Shown here piece by piece: positions 19,181 to 28,092 of a DNA stretch of 64,000 nt (position 1 is the stretch's first letter; the number at the start of each line of letters is the position of its first letter). The translations under genes were made by a program, and so were the position numbers. The notes under the pieces were generated by a model, which was not told the origin of the DNA, ran no database searches, and was given only the letters and a program-made list of their open reading frames with translations. The stretch is taken from the NCBI RefSeq assembly GCF_005280585.1, contig NZ_SZVO01000005.1, forward strand, positions 1 through 64,000. Direction: 5' to 3'. The DNA is from Dyadobacter frigoris. GTDB taxonomy: Bacteria; Bacteroidota; Bacteroidia; Cytophagales; Spirosomataceae.

Positions 19181-19316
19181 AAAAAATGGTGAGTGTTGAA
19201 AATTGAATGACAGCTTTGAGCCATCAAGTTGAGCGTTAGAATTACCAACTTCTCTATTAATAACTAACTTTACCGCCAAAGCTACTGGTAAGACGATTAA
19301 ATATATTTCTGCCCTT

Positions 19317-20159
19317 ATGAATTTACATATTATAGATACAGGTTATTTCAAGCTTGATGGCGGTGCAATGTTTGGTGTGGTTCCTAAAACCTTATGGAAC
19401 CGGCACAATCCGGCTGATGAAAAAAACCTTTGCAACTGGGCAATGCGTTGTTTGTTGATTGAAGATGGGGATAAATTAATCCTTGTTGATACCGGACTTG
19501 GTGATAAACAGGACGAAAAATTTTTCGGATTTTATGATTTGAACGGAGACGCCACTTTAATAGATTCAATAAAAAAAGCAGGATTTTCAACCGAGGATGT
19601 TACAGATGTTGTATTAACCCATTTACATTTTGATCATGTCGGCGGAGCCGTAAAATACAATACTGACAAATCGCTTCTGACACCCACTTTTCCAAAAGCA
19701 ACTTACTGGTCAAACGAAACACACTGGCAATGGGCAACAAATCCGAATCCAAGAGAAAAAGCGTCGTTTTTGAAGGAAAATATTTTACCAATTAAAGAAT
19801 CCGGGCAACTTAAATTTATCGAAAAGGGCATTTCTCCTTTCTCAAATATAGATTTCATCCATGTAGACGGACACACCGAACAAATGATGCTGCCCGTTAT
19901 TACCTACAAAAACCAGAAGATCATTTATGCAGCCGACTTAGTCCCATCTTCATTTCATCTGCCACTTCCCTGGGTAATGAGCTATGATGTCAGACCATTA
20001 ATAACCATGGTTGAAAAAGAAGCAGTACTAAAAAAAGCAGCGGAAGAAAAATGCATTCTATTGTTCGAACACGACCCTACTTACGAAGCAGCGATAGTAG
20101 AAAATACAGAAAAAGGAATCAAGATTCTGCAAAGAGGAGATTTGGGAATTTTTCTTTGA
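19317..20159 (+). CDS. MBL-fold metallo-hydrolase
   Basis: 280 residues, no signal peptide. The metal motif is HLHFDHVGG (His102, His104, Asp106, His107). Downstream ligands are expected in HVDGHTEQM and YAADLVPSSFH, and the last His in LFEHDPTYE. Overall layout (DGGAMFGVVPKTLWNR at the start, metal site in the middle) matches the AHL-lactonase/MBL hydrolase group whose members include quorum-quenching lactonases and aryl hydrolases. Substrate cannot be assigned. It ends 4 bp before the stop codon of the convergent HicB gene. Confidence 0.88.
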   Translation: MNLHIIDTGYFKLDGGAMFGVVPKTLWNRHNPADEKNLCNWAMRCLLIEDGDKLILVDTGLGDKQDEKFFGFYDLNGDATLIDSIKKAGFSTEDVTDVVLTHLHFDHVGGAVKYNTDKSLLTPTFPKATYWSNETHWQWATNPNPREKASFLKENILPIKESGQLKFIEKGISPFSNIDFIHVDGHTEQMMLPVITYKNQKIIYAADLVPSSFHLPLPWVMSYDVRPLITMVEKEAVLKKAAEEKCILLFEHDPTYEAAIVENTEKGIKILQRGDLGIFL

Positions 20160-20162
20160 TCG

Positions 20163-20375
20163 TTAGGCATACATCAATTTGCCTTTCGCTTTTGGAATAT
20201 CTCGTCCCAATTCTTTTGCCGTTTCAATCCACTGATCAATAACAATTTGAATATTAATTAGAGCTTCGCTTTGCGTTTGTCCATCAGCCATGCACCCAGC
20301 CAATTCAGGAACTTCAACTATAAAAGCACTATCTTCTTCACTCCAATACATGATTAATTCGTACTTGGTATTCAT
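20163..20375 (-). CDS. Orphan HicB-family protein
   Basis: 70 residues. YELIMYWSEEDSAFIVEVPE followed by LAGCMADGQTQSEALINIQI is the HicB antitoxin fold (partial RNase H-like beta-sheet). It ends with a short tail and lacks a C-terminal ribbon-helix-helix or HTH domain, so it may not bind DNA itself. A HicA mRNA interferase gene is normally adjacent, but the 130 bp upstream are too short and downstream is the MBL gene. It could be a solitary antitoxin, a remnant, or a HicB-fold protein with another role. Confidence 0.82.
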   Translation of the reverse strand: MNTKYELIMYWSEEDSAFIVEVPELAGCMADGQTQSEALINIQIVIDQWIETAKELGRDIPKAKGKLMYA

Positions 20376-20506
20376 AACTTTACAAGTTTATATTTTAGAA
20401 TCAGGTTTCTATTACAAACTGGACACCGTATATTTTATTCTAAATTACATAAAAAAACTCACCTAACTCCGCGCAAAACTCCATCAACACTGAGTTTAAA
20501 CAAAAA

Positions 20507-21265
20507 ATGAAAAAGATCGCATTAGTTTTATCAGGCGGCGGAGCCCGTGGAATATCTCATATTGGTGCGATCAAAGCACTTGAAGAATATGGGTTAAAGC
20601 CAGACATTATCAGCGGAACCAGCGCAGGTTCTTTCATAGGTGCACTGATCGCTTACGGATATACTGCCGACGAGATTTTTGAGATAATCCTGAAAACCCG
20701 GTTCAGTTCTTATTTGAGATTCGGATTCAGTTTCGGCGGCTTATTGAAAATCGACAGAGTTGAAGAGATAATCAAAAAATATATTCCGGAAAATACCTTT
20801 GAAGCTTTGAAAATCCCACTTGCAGTGACAGCGACAGATCTTCACGCCGGACAGGAAGTTACGTTCAGAAGTGGAAATCTCGGGAAAGTCATCCTGGCTT
20901 CTTGTTGTCTTCCCGGGGTATTCAAACCGTTCAATCTGGAAGGTCGTGATTTAATTGATGGCGCGATTTTCAACAATTTACCGGTTGCGCCAATCGAAAA
21001 AGAAGCTGATTACATTATTGGAATTCATTGCAACCCGCTTCTTTTTGATAAACCTTTTTCACACATGCACCAAATCGCGGTCCGAAGTATTCGAATGGCC
21101 ATGCGGCATAAGGCTAAGGCAAGTCTGGATCGTTGCGATCTTCTTATTGAAGCACCTGAACTAGGTACATTTAATACCTTCGATTTTACGAAAGCGCAGA
21201 AACTATTTGATATTGGGTATAAGTATACAAAGGAGTTGTTAGCTGAAAAAGAAATAATATTTTAG
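20507..21265 (+). CDS. Patatin-like phospholipase (RssA/NTE type)
   Basis: 252 residues. The oxyanion loop is LSGGGARGISHIG (8-20), the nucleophile elbow is GTSAG (37-41, Ser39), and the catalytic Asp is in LIDGAIFNN (Asp151). The size and pattern match cytoplasmic patatin-family lipid acyl hydrolases such as RssA/YchK. No signal peptide. The 3' end abuts an inverted repeat shared with the convergent PAP2 gene. Confidence 0.92.
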   Translation: MKKIALVLSGGGARGISHIGAIKALEEYGLKPDIISGTSAGSFIGALIAYGYTADEIFEIILKTRFSSYLRFGFSFGGLLKIDRVEEIIKKYIPENTFEALKIPLAVTATDLHAGQEVTFRSGNLGKVILASCCLPGVFKPFNLEGRDLIDGAIFNNLPVAPIEKEADYIIGIHCNPLLFDKPFSHMHQIAVRSIRMAMRHKAKASLDRCDLLIEAPELGTFNTFDFTKAQKLFDIGYKYTKELLAEKEIIF

Positions 21266-21272
21266 GCAGTCT

Positions 21273-21370
21273 GCTTTCGGCAATCGGCTTTCAGTCACTA
21301 ATAATTTCGAATTACCGGCTTGCTGTATGTTTGCCAGAAACTGACTGCTGATCGCCGACTGCCGAAAGCT
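21273..21370. repeat. Inverted repeat overlapping a gene 3' end
   Basis: Left arm GCTTTCGGCAATCGGCTTTC (from 21273) and right arm 21341-21370, whose reverse complement begins GCTTTCGGCAGTCGGCGATC, form an imperfect inverted repeat around a roughly 40-base centre. The right arm encodes the last residues of the PAP2 lipoprotein (KLSAVGDQQSVSGKH). Confidence 0.75.
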
Positions 21371-22667
21371 TCCCTACCACCCAATGCCCAACCTTATCGC
21401 CTTGTATCCAGCCATTTTCAACCGCATCCATAAAATGAATCCCGCCGTAAAATCTTGATAATCCGGATTCTTTCGCTGCATCATTAAATGATTTGAATTT
21501 TCTTGCTTTCAATCCAAAACGCTCTTCAACGGTATCGGTATAAGCAAAATTATCTCCAAAATAATGGGTTAAAATGACAGCCGCAGCCGAAGAAACTACG
21601 GAATGTCCGCTTAGATATTCGGGAAAAGGGGGAGTTTGTAAAAACGGTTTCCAGTTTGGGTCAATATATTTACGGATCACGGTCTCCGGGCGAATTCGGT
21701 TACTTCTGTACTTTTCATCCCAGCAAGCCATAAATCCGTCCATCAGGCCAATCGCTACGGAAGTAGTGATTAACAACGTTTTCGGGAAATCTGTTTTTGC
21801 CTGTTTACAAGCAATATCTGTAATTCCAATCCAGTGCGCACCTGGAGAAATTTTCTTCATTCCAACCAATAAATGCCCTTTATTTTCCAATGCAAAAGGA
21901 TTGCAATCCCAGAATGCCGCGGTAATTTTTGCTTGGCCTTCTGCTTTCACATGATAATTGGCGAGCATCATTTTAAAGAAATCAGAATTTTTATCTTCTG
22001 AAAAAGGGATTGGGGGAGCGGGACGAAATTGTGAAGAAGTATCCAGCGTAAACGGACGAACAGTTTTGAAATACGGCTCAACAGGAGGAAAATATCCCGG
22101 AGGAGTCGGGTACCAGTTTCCCTTTCCTTCCATAGGCGCATACCTTGGAAAATTGCTGATACGATTATATTTATCGGCCTTCGCGTACTTCAAGATCTGC
22201 TTGCTGATTCCTAATGCATATTCCTTTGAGCCCATAATAATCTCTTCGCTGAAACCAATCGTTTTGCAGGAGTCAACCAAATGATCCTGAAATTTTTGAA
22301 GCATCAAACCACCTGAAGGCTGCATTTTTTTTGCTGTTTCCAACATGGCCAGCACTGCGCTCAGCTGGTAAGAATACTTTGTTATTCCTTCCGGTTTTTT
22401 AATTTCGGGGAAATCATTCAAAACGCCATGCATCGTTTTATATGCCGAATCATTTTGAGCCACCACTTCATAACCTGCCAGACATGCATAAGAATAAAAG
22501 CGCGCCCCAAGCGGTGGATTGGTCACATCATGCACCATTACGTCGGTCATTTGACTGGTAACCTGGCCAATAACAGAACCGTTCAGATCTGGCAATTTTT
22601 CATTTTTTTTATTACACCCAGTTAAAACACCAATTAACAGAAGCGAAAGAAGGAACTGAATTTTCAT
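21312..22667 (-). CDS. PAP2 / vanadium-haloperoxidase-like lipoprotein
   Basis: 451 residues with a lipoprotein signal (LIGVLTGC, Cys18). The vanadate/phosphate-binding triad is present: KYRSNRIRP (Lys-x6-Arg-Pro, near residue 317), PEYLSGHS (near 352) and SRFYGGIH-FMD (near 407). The family covers vanadium-dependent haloperoxidases and class A acid phosphatases, which share this pocket; the sequence does not tell which reaction is catalysed. The start codon overlaps the stop of the upstream FG-GAP gene by 4 bp, so translation is coupled. The last residues come from an inverted repeat. A paralogue lies at 31966-33324. Confidence 0.87.
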   Translation of the reverse strand: MKIQFLLSLLLIGVLTGCNKKNEKLPDLNGSVIGQVTSQMTDVMVHDVTNPPLGARFYSYACLAGYEVVAQNDSAYKTMHGVLNDFPEIKKPEGITKYSYQLSAVLAMLETAKKMQPSGGLMLQKFQDHLVDSCKTIGFSEEIIMGSKEYALGISKQILKYAKADKYNRISNFPRYAPMEGKGNWYPTPPGYFPPVEPYFKTVRPFTLDTSSQFRPAPPIPFSEDKNSDFFKMMLANYHVKAEGQAKITAAFWDCNPFALENKGHLLVGMKKISPGAHWIGITDIACKQAKTDFPKTLLITTSVAIGLMDGFMACWDEKYRSNRIRPETVIRKYIDPNWKPFLQTPPFPEYLSGHSVVSSAAAVILTHYFGDNFAYTDTVEERFGLKARKFKSFNDAAKESGLSRFYGGIHFMDAVENGWIQGDKVGHWVVGKLSAVGDQQSVSGKHTASR

Positions 22668-25600
22668 TTTTTAACAATTTTATATGCTTTTATTTCCTGC
22701 TGATTAATTCCGAACAATAGCGTATTTCCAATTGGAAGCACACTTCGCACATCACCTTTCAGCGCAAAACCTGATTTATTCTGTGGTATATATTTAAAAT
22801 TTCCTTTACCATCTCCTTTTAACAAGGTCCCATAATTCGCATCATATTTTCCAAAGCGCAAACGAGCACGGCTGCTATTACCACAAAACAGTAAATCCTT
22901 TTTACCATCCTGATCAAAATCAACCGAAGTAATGGTGAAGACTGGTGAAGACTGAACTTCCAGCGGAAGAGATTTTTCCTTTAACTTACCCGATGCATTA
23001 CTTTCGAAATACGCCGTTTTCAAAAAGTTGGAAGTCAAATGAGAGGCATCTTTCAATTCCTCCGGTGTGAAAATATCCGTTACCGTTGCTTCCGCATAAC
23101 TTTTATAATCCTGAAAACGTGTCCGCATAATACTCATCTGATCCAGCATTTCATCCCGCGTTACATAAGGATAGCTTTTGCCCTGGATGTAAAAGGAAAG
23201 AATCGGATCCATCGAACCATTGTCGTCAAAATCTTTATAAACCATTTCCACCGGTTCGGTATCACTTGCTTTACATTGCGTATTTAATCCAATATTACCG
23301 ACCACCAAATCCGGTTTACCATCACCATTTATATCCTCAACCAGGATTTTATTCCACCACCCACTGTATTCTTTTTCAAAATAATCCAGCGTTTTATCTG
23401 TCAGTTTTCCGCTATTACTAACCAGCACCGTTATCGGCATCCACTCTCCAACCAGAATCAGATCCGGCTTTTTGTCACCATTCATATCCGTCCAGGCTGC
23501 ATCTGTAACCATACCAATTCTTTCCAGTTCCGGAGCTATTTTAGCCGTTTGATCTGTGAACTGGCCTTTTCCGTTATTGATCAGAATATAACTTCTGGGT
23601 GCTTCCGGATATCTGCCTGGGATTACCCTTCCGCCAACAAACAAATCCTGTTTTCCGTCTCCGTTAAAATCAGCAACTCTGACACAACTTTTGCTAAACA
23701 GCATTTTCGGCAGAGCATCTGTTTTCTTTGTGAAATCCCCTTTTCCATCGTTAATATAGAGCCGGTCCTGCAGCAAAACATCTTCGGACATAAAATTGGC
23801 ATAACCACCACTGGTTACATACAAATCAATAAATCCGTCACCGTTGGCATCAAAAAATGCAGCGTCCGTATCTTCGCTTTGTTTATCTGCTTCGAATGCA
23901 GCAACTGGTTTAGTTATAAAACTTCCGTTTTTTTGTTGCGTAAATAATTTACCTGCTTCACCATAGCCTCCACCGACATATACGTCTTCTAACTTATCAC
24001 CATTCACATCTCCTTTTGTCAAATTGGGATTTGAAAAGGAAATTGCATTCACCATAAGCGGCTGCCGCTTGAAATCGTTAATTTTATTAGCTGGATTTTT
24101 GTAAGCAATAGGGGAAGAAATGGCGTTAAAAATTGGAATTTCAGGCGCCAATATTACTTTTTCACCTTTCGCATTTTTTTCGGATAAAGTAAGTAATTGA
24201 TCTGCTTTCGGGTTAATCAGTTTCTCCTGTTTTCCACTTAACCAGGTGATTTTCAGAGAATCAATCATACCCGAATTTCCAAGTCCAAAATGCAAAATTG
24301 GTGACACGCTGGATTGGTATCCTCGTGTCGGCATTTGTTCCAGATATTGCTGCTGACCATTTTGATAAATTGAAACCTTCGCTCCCGTACCCAGCGTATT
24401 TTTTTCTTCACCAACCAGTTTCAGTTTCAGGTAATGATTTTTCAATTGCTTGCTTCCTTCATTTTGATAAATAAAAGCAGGAAGATTAATATTGTTCACT
24501 ACCAAATCCAGATCCCCGTCATTGTCAAGATCCGAATAAGCTGCTCCCCCGCTGTTTGAGACTTGACCCAAGCCCCAGTTTGTGGCAACGTTTTTAAAGG
24601 TTAAGTCCTTGTTATTCCGGAACAGATAATTTTTAAGGTTCGATGAGGGTATTTGATTTACAAGTTCCAATATATCCTCCCTCCTGACCTGGCCCTCTTT
24701 TCTTTTCAGGTGATCTCCCATATATTTCAGGAAATCCATATTGGTATAATCTCTCAAATAACCATTCGTTATAAAAAGATCTTTCCAGCCATCGTTGTCA
24801 TAGTCAGCAAAGAGTGGAGCCCAACTCCAGTCTGTATTCGAAACGCCTGATAATTGTCCGATTTCTGAAAACATAGGTGTTGCAATTTTACCTGCTTTTC
24901 CTATTATACCCTCATTCAGTTGCAGCATATTCCGCATGTACTGATGATGAAAACCCATTTTTACGTTGAAATCAAACAATTCATAATTGTCCAGCCCAAC
25001 CAGAAGTTTTTGTCTGCGGTTGTCTTCCGGCAACATATCCAGCGTGAAAATATCAGGAAGACCGTCATTGTTAAAATCCGCAATTTCATTTCCCATAGAA
25101 GAATGGGAAGTATGCCCGATGCCCGAATCTATAACATCTGTAAACGTTCCGTTTTTGTTATTGATGTATAAAAAATCAGGTACAGAATAATCGTTGGAAA
25201 TGTACATATCCGGCCAGCCATCCATGTTAACGTCGGAAATACCTATACCTAATCCATAACTGAGCTCAGAACTTTGAATGCCCGCTTTTTTCGTTACATC
25301 TTCAAAAAAAGGTTCTGAACCTTTTTTCATATTATTACGGAACAATCTTGCTCCGGCCGAAGAATCTTCCTTTTTAAGAATTTCAGCAGTTGAAGATTCA
25401 TCTAAAATTGGTAATGCTTTGGGATTGTGGTTCAACAAAAACATGTCGAGATCACCGTCCCGGTCATAATCAAAAAATGCTGCTTGTGTGCTAGTGCTGG
25501 AATTGGCCAAACCGTATTGTTCTGCTTTTTCTTCAAATTGAGGAATGCCGGAAGTATTAGGCCCTTTGTTAATAAATAACTGGTTTTTTAATTTGTCAGG

Positions 25601-26056
25601 AGAAACTGTCCCCGAATAGCAGACGTAAATATCAAGTAAGCCATCACCGTTCACATCGGCCATTGTTACGCCGGTTTTCCATGGACTTTCCCGGCCTGCA
25701 ACATTTGCTGCGGAAGTTATATCTTCAAACTGCATGTTCCCTTTATTGAGGTACAGTTTGTTTGAAACCATATTTCCGGTAAAATAAATATCATCCAGCC
25801 CATCACCATTAAGATCGCCAACTGCTACTCCGCCACCATTGTAAAAATATTCATACATGAGCACGTTGGTGTTCAAACCTTCGGTTAATGTATTGACAAA
25901 ATCCACTTTTGTTTTTTCAGCAGGCAGTAAAGTAAAAAGAGGCGTTCCGGAAACTTCTGATTTATTCTCTGCGGATTTTTCTGATTTATTACAACCAGCC
26001 AGGGCAACAATAACGAACAGGAAGGCGGCTTTTGAAAAGCCATTTTTTAGTTTCAT
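22664..26056 (-). CDS. FG-GAP/VCBS-repeat lipoprotein with ASPIC/UnbV domain
   Basis: 1130 residues. Lipoprotein signal with lipobox LAGC (Cys22). Many DxNxDGxxD calcium-binding propeller repeats follow: DLNGDGLDDIYF, DVNGDGLLDIYV, DYDRDGDLDMFL, DFNNDGLPDIFT, DLDNDGDLDLVV and others to the C-terminus. An ASPIC/UnbV segment lies in the middle (GTGAKVSIYQNGQQQYLEQM, LHFGLGNSGMIDSLKITWLS). This CRTAC1-like type is often encoded in SusCD loci. It is probably a surface propeller that binds ligand or docks on the SusCD complex. It is coupled to the PAP2 gene and lies downstream of SusCD past a hairpin. Confidence 0.9.
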   Translation of the reverse strand: MKLKNGFSKAAFLFVIVALAGCNKSEKSAENKSEVSGTPLFTLLPAEKTKVDFVNTLTEGLNTNVLMYEYFYNGGGVAVGDLNGDGLDDIYFTGNMVSNKLYLNKGNMQFEDITSAANVAGRESPWKTGVTMADVNGDGLLDIYVCYSGTVSPDKLKNQLFINKGPNTSGIPQFEEKAEQYGLANSSTSTQAAFFDYDRDGDLDMFLLNHNPKALPILDESSTAEILKKEDSSAGARLFRNNMKKGSEPFFEDVTKKAGIQSSELSYGLGIGISDVNMDGWPDMYISNDYSVPDFLYINNKNGTFTDVIDSGIGHTSHSSMGNEIADFNNDGLPDIFTLDMLPEDNRRQKLLVGLDNYELFDFNVKMGFHHQYMRNMLQLNEGIIGKAGKIATPMFSEIGQLSGVSNTDWSWAPLFADYDNDGWKDLFITNGYLRDYTNMDFLKYMGDHLKRKEGQVRREDILELVNQIPSSNLKNYLFRNNKDLTFKNVATNWGLGQVSNSGGAAYSDLDNDGDLDLVVNNINLPAFIYQNEGSKQLKNHYLKLKLVGEEKNTLGTGAKVSIYQNGQQQYLEQMPTRGYQSSVSPILHFGLGNSGMIDSLKITWLSGKQEKLINPKADQLLTLSEKNAKGEKVILAPEIPIFNAISSPIAYKNPANKINDFKRQPLMVNAISFSNPNLTKGDVNGDKLEDVYVGGGYGEAGKLFTQQKNGSFITKPVAAFEADKQSEDTDAAFFDANGDGFIDLYVTSGGYANFMSEDVLLQDRLYINDGKGDFTKKTDALPKMLFSKSCVRVADFNGDGKQDLFVGGRVIPGRYPEAPRSYILINNGKGQFTDQTAKIAPELERIGMVTDAAWTDMNGDKKPDLILVGEWMPITVLVSNSGKLTDKTLDYFEKEYSGWWNKILVEDINGDGKPDLVVGNIGLNTQCKASDTEPVEMVYKDFDDNGSMDPILSFYIQGKSYPYVTRDEMLDQMSIMRTRFQDYKSYAEATVTDIFTPEELKDASHLTSNFLKTAYFESNASGKLKEKSLPLEVQSSPVFTITSVDFDQDGKKDLLFCGNSSRARLRFGKYDANYGTLLKGDGKGNFKYIPQNKSGFALKGDVRSVLPIGNTLLFGINQQEIKAYKIVKK

Positions 26057-26082
26057 GATTGAAACAGAAAATAGATGATTTT

Positions 26083-26124
26083 ATAGAAAAAAGAAACTAT
26101 GCCTGCACGAAGCAGACATAGTTT
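26083..26124 (-). terminator. Hairpin terminator or attenuator between susD-like and FG-GAP genes
   Basis: Read on the minus strand, AAACTATGTCTGC pairs with GCAGGCATAGTTT around a short loop, followed by CTTTTTTC. It lies about 70 bp past the SusD stop and about 38 bp before the FG-GAP start, so it could lower expression of the distal two genes relative to SusCD. Confidence 0.75.
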
Positions 26125-26192
26125 CCGGTAAATTTAAACAGTATGATAAATTAAATTATACTGATTCATTATTTAATATCAAGCCCGCTGAA

Positions 26193-28079
26193 TTATTTAT
26201 CATAACCAGGATTTTGAAGCAATAATTTGTTACGGTTGCTTTCATCACGACCAAACGGACGGAAGTACATTTTATCCAGCCACTGACGGTTTTCATGTTG
26301 GACATCTTCCACAGGAGAATAGGTATAAGAGTAAACCGACTCATCATGTTTGTAAGGCTCAGTCATCGATTTACCCGCTTTGAATTTACCCAAAACGCTG
26401 ATGAATGTAAGTTTTCTGCCCAGCGTAGTTGGTGCGATCATCCAACGTCTTGCATCGTGATAGCGTTGCTCCTCATAAGCCATTTCAATTCTTCTTTCCT
26501 GACGGTAAGCCGTAGTAAGATCAGCTCCGCTTGCTTTGATAGCTGGCATACCTGCACGGTAACGGATTTTATTCAACCACAATAATGCATCTGCTTCATT
26601 ACCCGTTTCAATAGAAGCTTCAATAAAGTTGAAAACTGCTTCGGTGTAACGGAAGAATGGCCAGGGAATATTCTGACGATCTGTGTTGTCAACCAAATTA
26701 GGATTTGGATCGATAAACTTACGAACGTAGTAACCTGTACGGCTACCGTTCCAGTCTTCAATAGAGCTGCTGCGTGTATCCAATCCCTTTCTGTTAATCA
26801 ATGCACCTTTACTATCAGCAAGGTCGTAAGTTCCCGTCTGGATTTGGTTAGCCGGATCAACGTTACCAGAGATTTTATCACGCGGTTTCCAAGGAGCGCC
26901 ATCATACATAATACTTGCATAAAAGCGTGGATCCCGGTTTACATAAGGAGCCGCTGCATGTACTGGATTAGTCCAGTGGAATGTTGTACCATCCATCATT
27001 TGATAGTCATCAACAAGCAAACCGATTGGCGTATTACCAGCCCAGTTATGGTACCCGTTAGGGCCATTGTTCAAACCTGTCTGACGGGCACCTTCGCTTT
27101 TACCAGGAGTAAACTGACGTGCAAAGATTAGATCAACAGATGCAGAAGCATCTAATGTCCCATCGGCACTTCCGCCTCCCATAGCCAAAGAAATGTAGTT
27201 TAATCTTCCCTGTTCAGCAGTAACCGGCGCAGTAAGATTCAATTTGTAACCAGATGCTACGTCTACTACTGCTTTTGCAGCAGCCAATGCAGCAGTCCAG
27301 CGAGCCTTGCGGTCACCGCTAACATAACCTAAAAACTCAGGATTTGCATAACCGGAAATAACACTTGATTTCGATTTGGCAGTTGGAATATCATGCAGAT
27401 CACTGGCCGCATAAAGAAGAACACGTGATTTCAAAGCCAGTGCAGCCAATTTGGTCGCACGCCCTGATTGCAAAGTTTTACCACTAAGGTAAACAGCTGC
27501 ACTATCAGCATCTTTAATAATGAACTTGATACAATCATCATAAGTATTTCTTGCTATGGTATAATCTTCACCAAGGCCATATACTTTTGAAACCAAAGGA
27601 ACAGAACCATAGTAGCGTACAAGTTGCTGGTAGAAGTAAGCACGCAAAAAGTGTGTTTCACCTTTCAAGCGGTCTTTCAGAACCTGATCTGTAAAAGAAG
27701 TACTAGAGTACAAATTCTGAAGAGCAATGTTACAGGCACGAATACGTGTATACATCGGGCTCCATCTGTATGTATCATCTTCCCAACCAAGGTTTGAAGG
27801 GCTTAAACTACCTTCATTGATCGTATTGATGTTTCTGCCGGTATGGGTAAATACCGATTCATCCGTCAGGGAAGCAAGCATTTGCTCAGCGAACCCTCCT
27901 TGCTGCAAACCATTGTAAATTTCAGTAACAAAGGCTTCAGACAATGCACCATCTTTCCAGACAAGATCCGAACTGATTTCAGTTTGCGGGGTCGTTTCCA
28001 GGAAGTCTGTGTCACAGGATACCAAACCAACGGTACCGAGTAATCCAAAAAGTATTATATTCTTATAATTGAATTTCAT
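26193..28079 (-). CDS. SusD/RagB-family outer-membrane lipoprotein
   Basis: 628 residues. Lipoprotein signal (LGTVGLVSC, Cys22), then the SusD N-terminal segment DTDFLETTPQTEISSDLVW, TPR-like helices (HFLRAYFYQQLVRYYGSVPL) and the C-terminal RagB block (PWPFFRYTEAVFNFIEASIE, LWLNKIRYRAGMP, RRIEMAYEEQRYHDARRW). It forms the lid and ligand-binding partner of the SusC channel whose gene ends 13 bp upstream. Substrate cannot be inferred from sequence. Confidence 0.95.
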   Translation of the reverse strand: MKFNYKNIILFGLLGTVGLVSCDTDFLETTPQTEISSDLVWKDGALSEAFVTEIYNGLQQGGFAEQMLASLTDESVFTHTGRNINTINEGSLSPSNLGWEDDTYRWSPMYTRIRACNIALQNLYSSTSFTDQVLKDRLKGETHFLRAYFYQQLVRYYGSVPLVSKVYGLGEDYTIARNTYDDCIKFIIKDADSAAVYLSGKTLQSGRATKLAALALKSRVLLYAASDLHDIPTAKSKSSVISGYANPEFLGYVSGDRKARWTAALAAAKAVVDVASGYKLNLTAPVTAEQGRLNYISLAMGGGSADGTLDASASVDLIFARQFTPGKSEGARQTGLNNGPNGYHNWAGNTPIGLLVDDYQMMDGTTFHWTNPVHAAAPYVNRDPRFYASIMYDGAPWKPRDKISGNVDPANQIQTGTYDLADSKGALINRKGLDTRSSSIEDWNGSRTGYYVRKFIDPNPNLVDNTDRQNIPWPFFRYTEAVFNFIEASIETGNEADALLWLNKIRYRAGMPAIKASGADLTTAYRQERRIEMAYEEQRYHDARRWMIAPTTLGRKLTFISVLGKFKAGKSMTEPYKHDESVYSYTYSPVEDVQHENRQWLDKMYFRPFGRDESNRNKLLLQNPGYDK

Positions 28080-28092
28080 AATTTAATATTCG

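Noticed and set aside
20376-20506. Missing hicA gene
   Set aside because: The gap is only 131 bp and no frame encodes the HicA dsRBD-like core.
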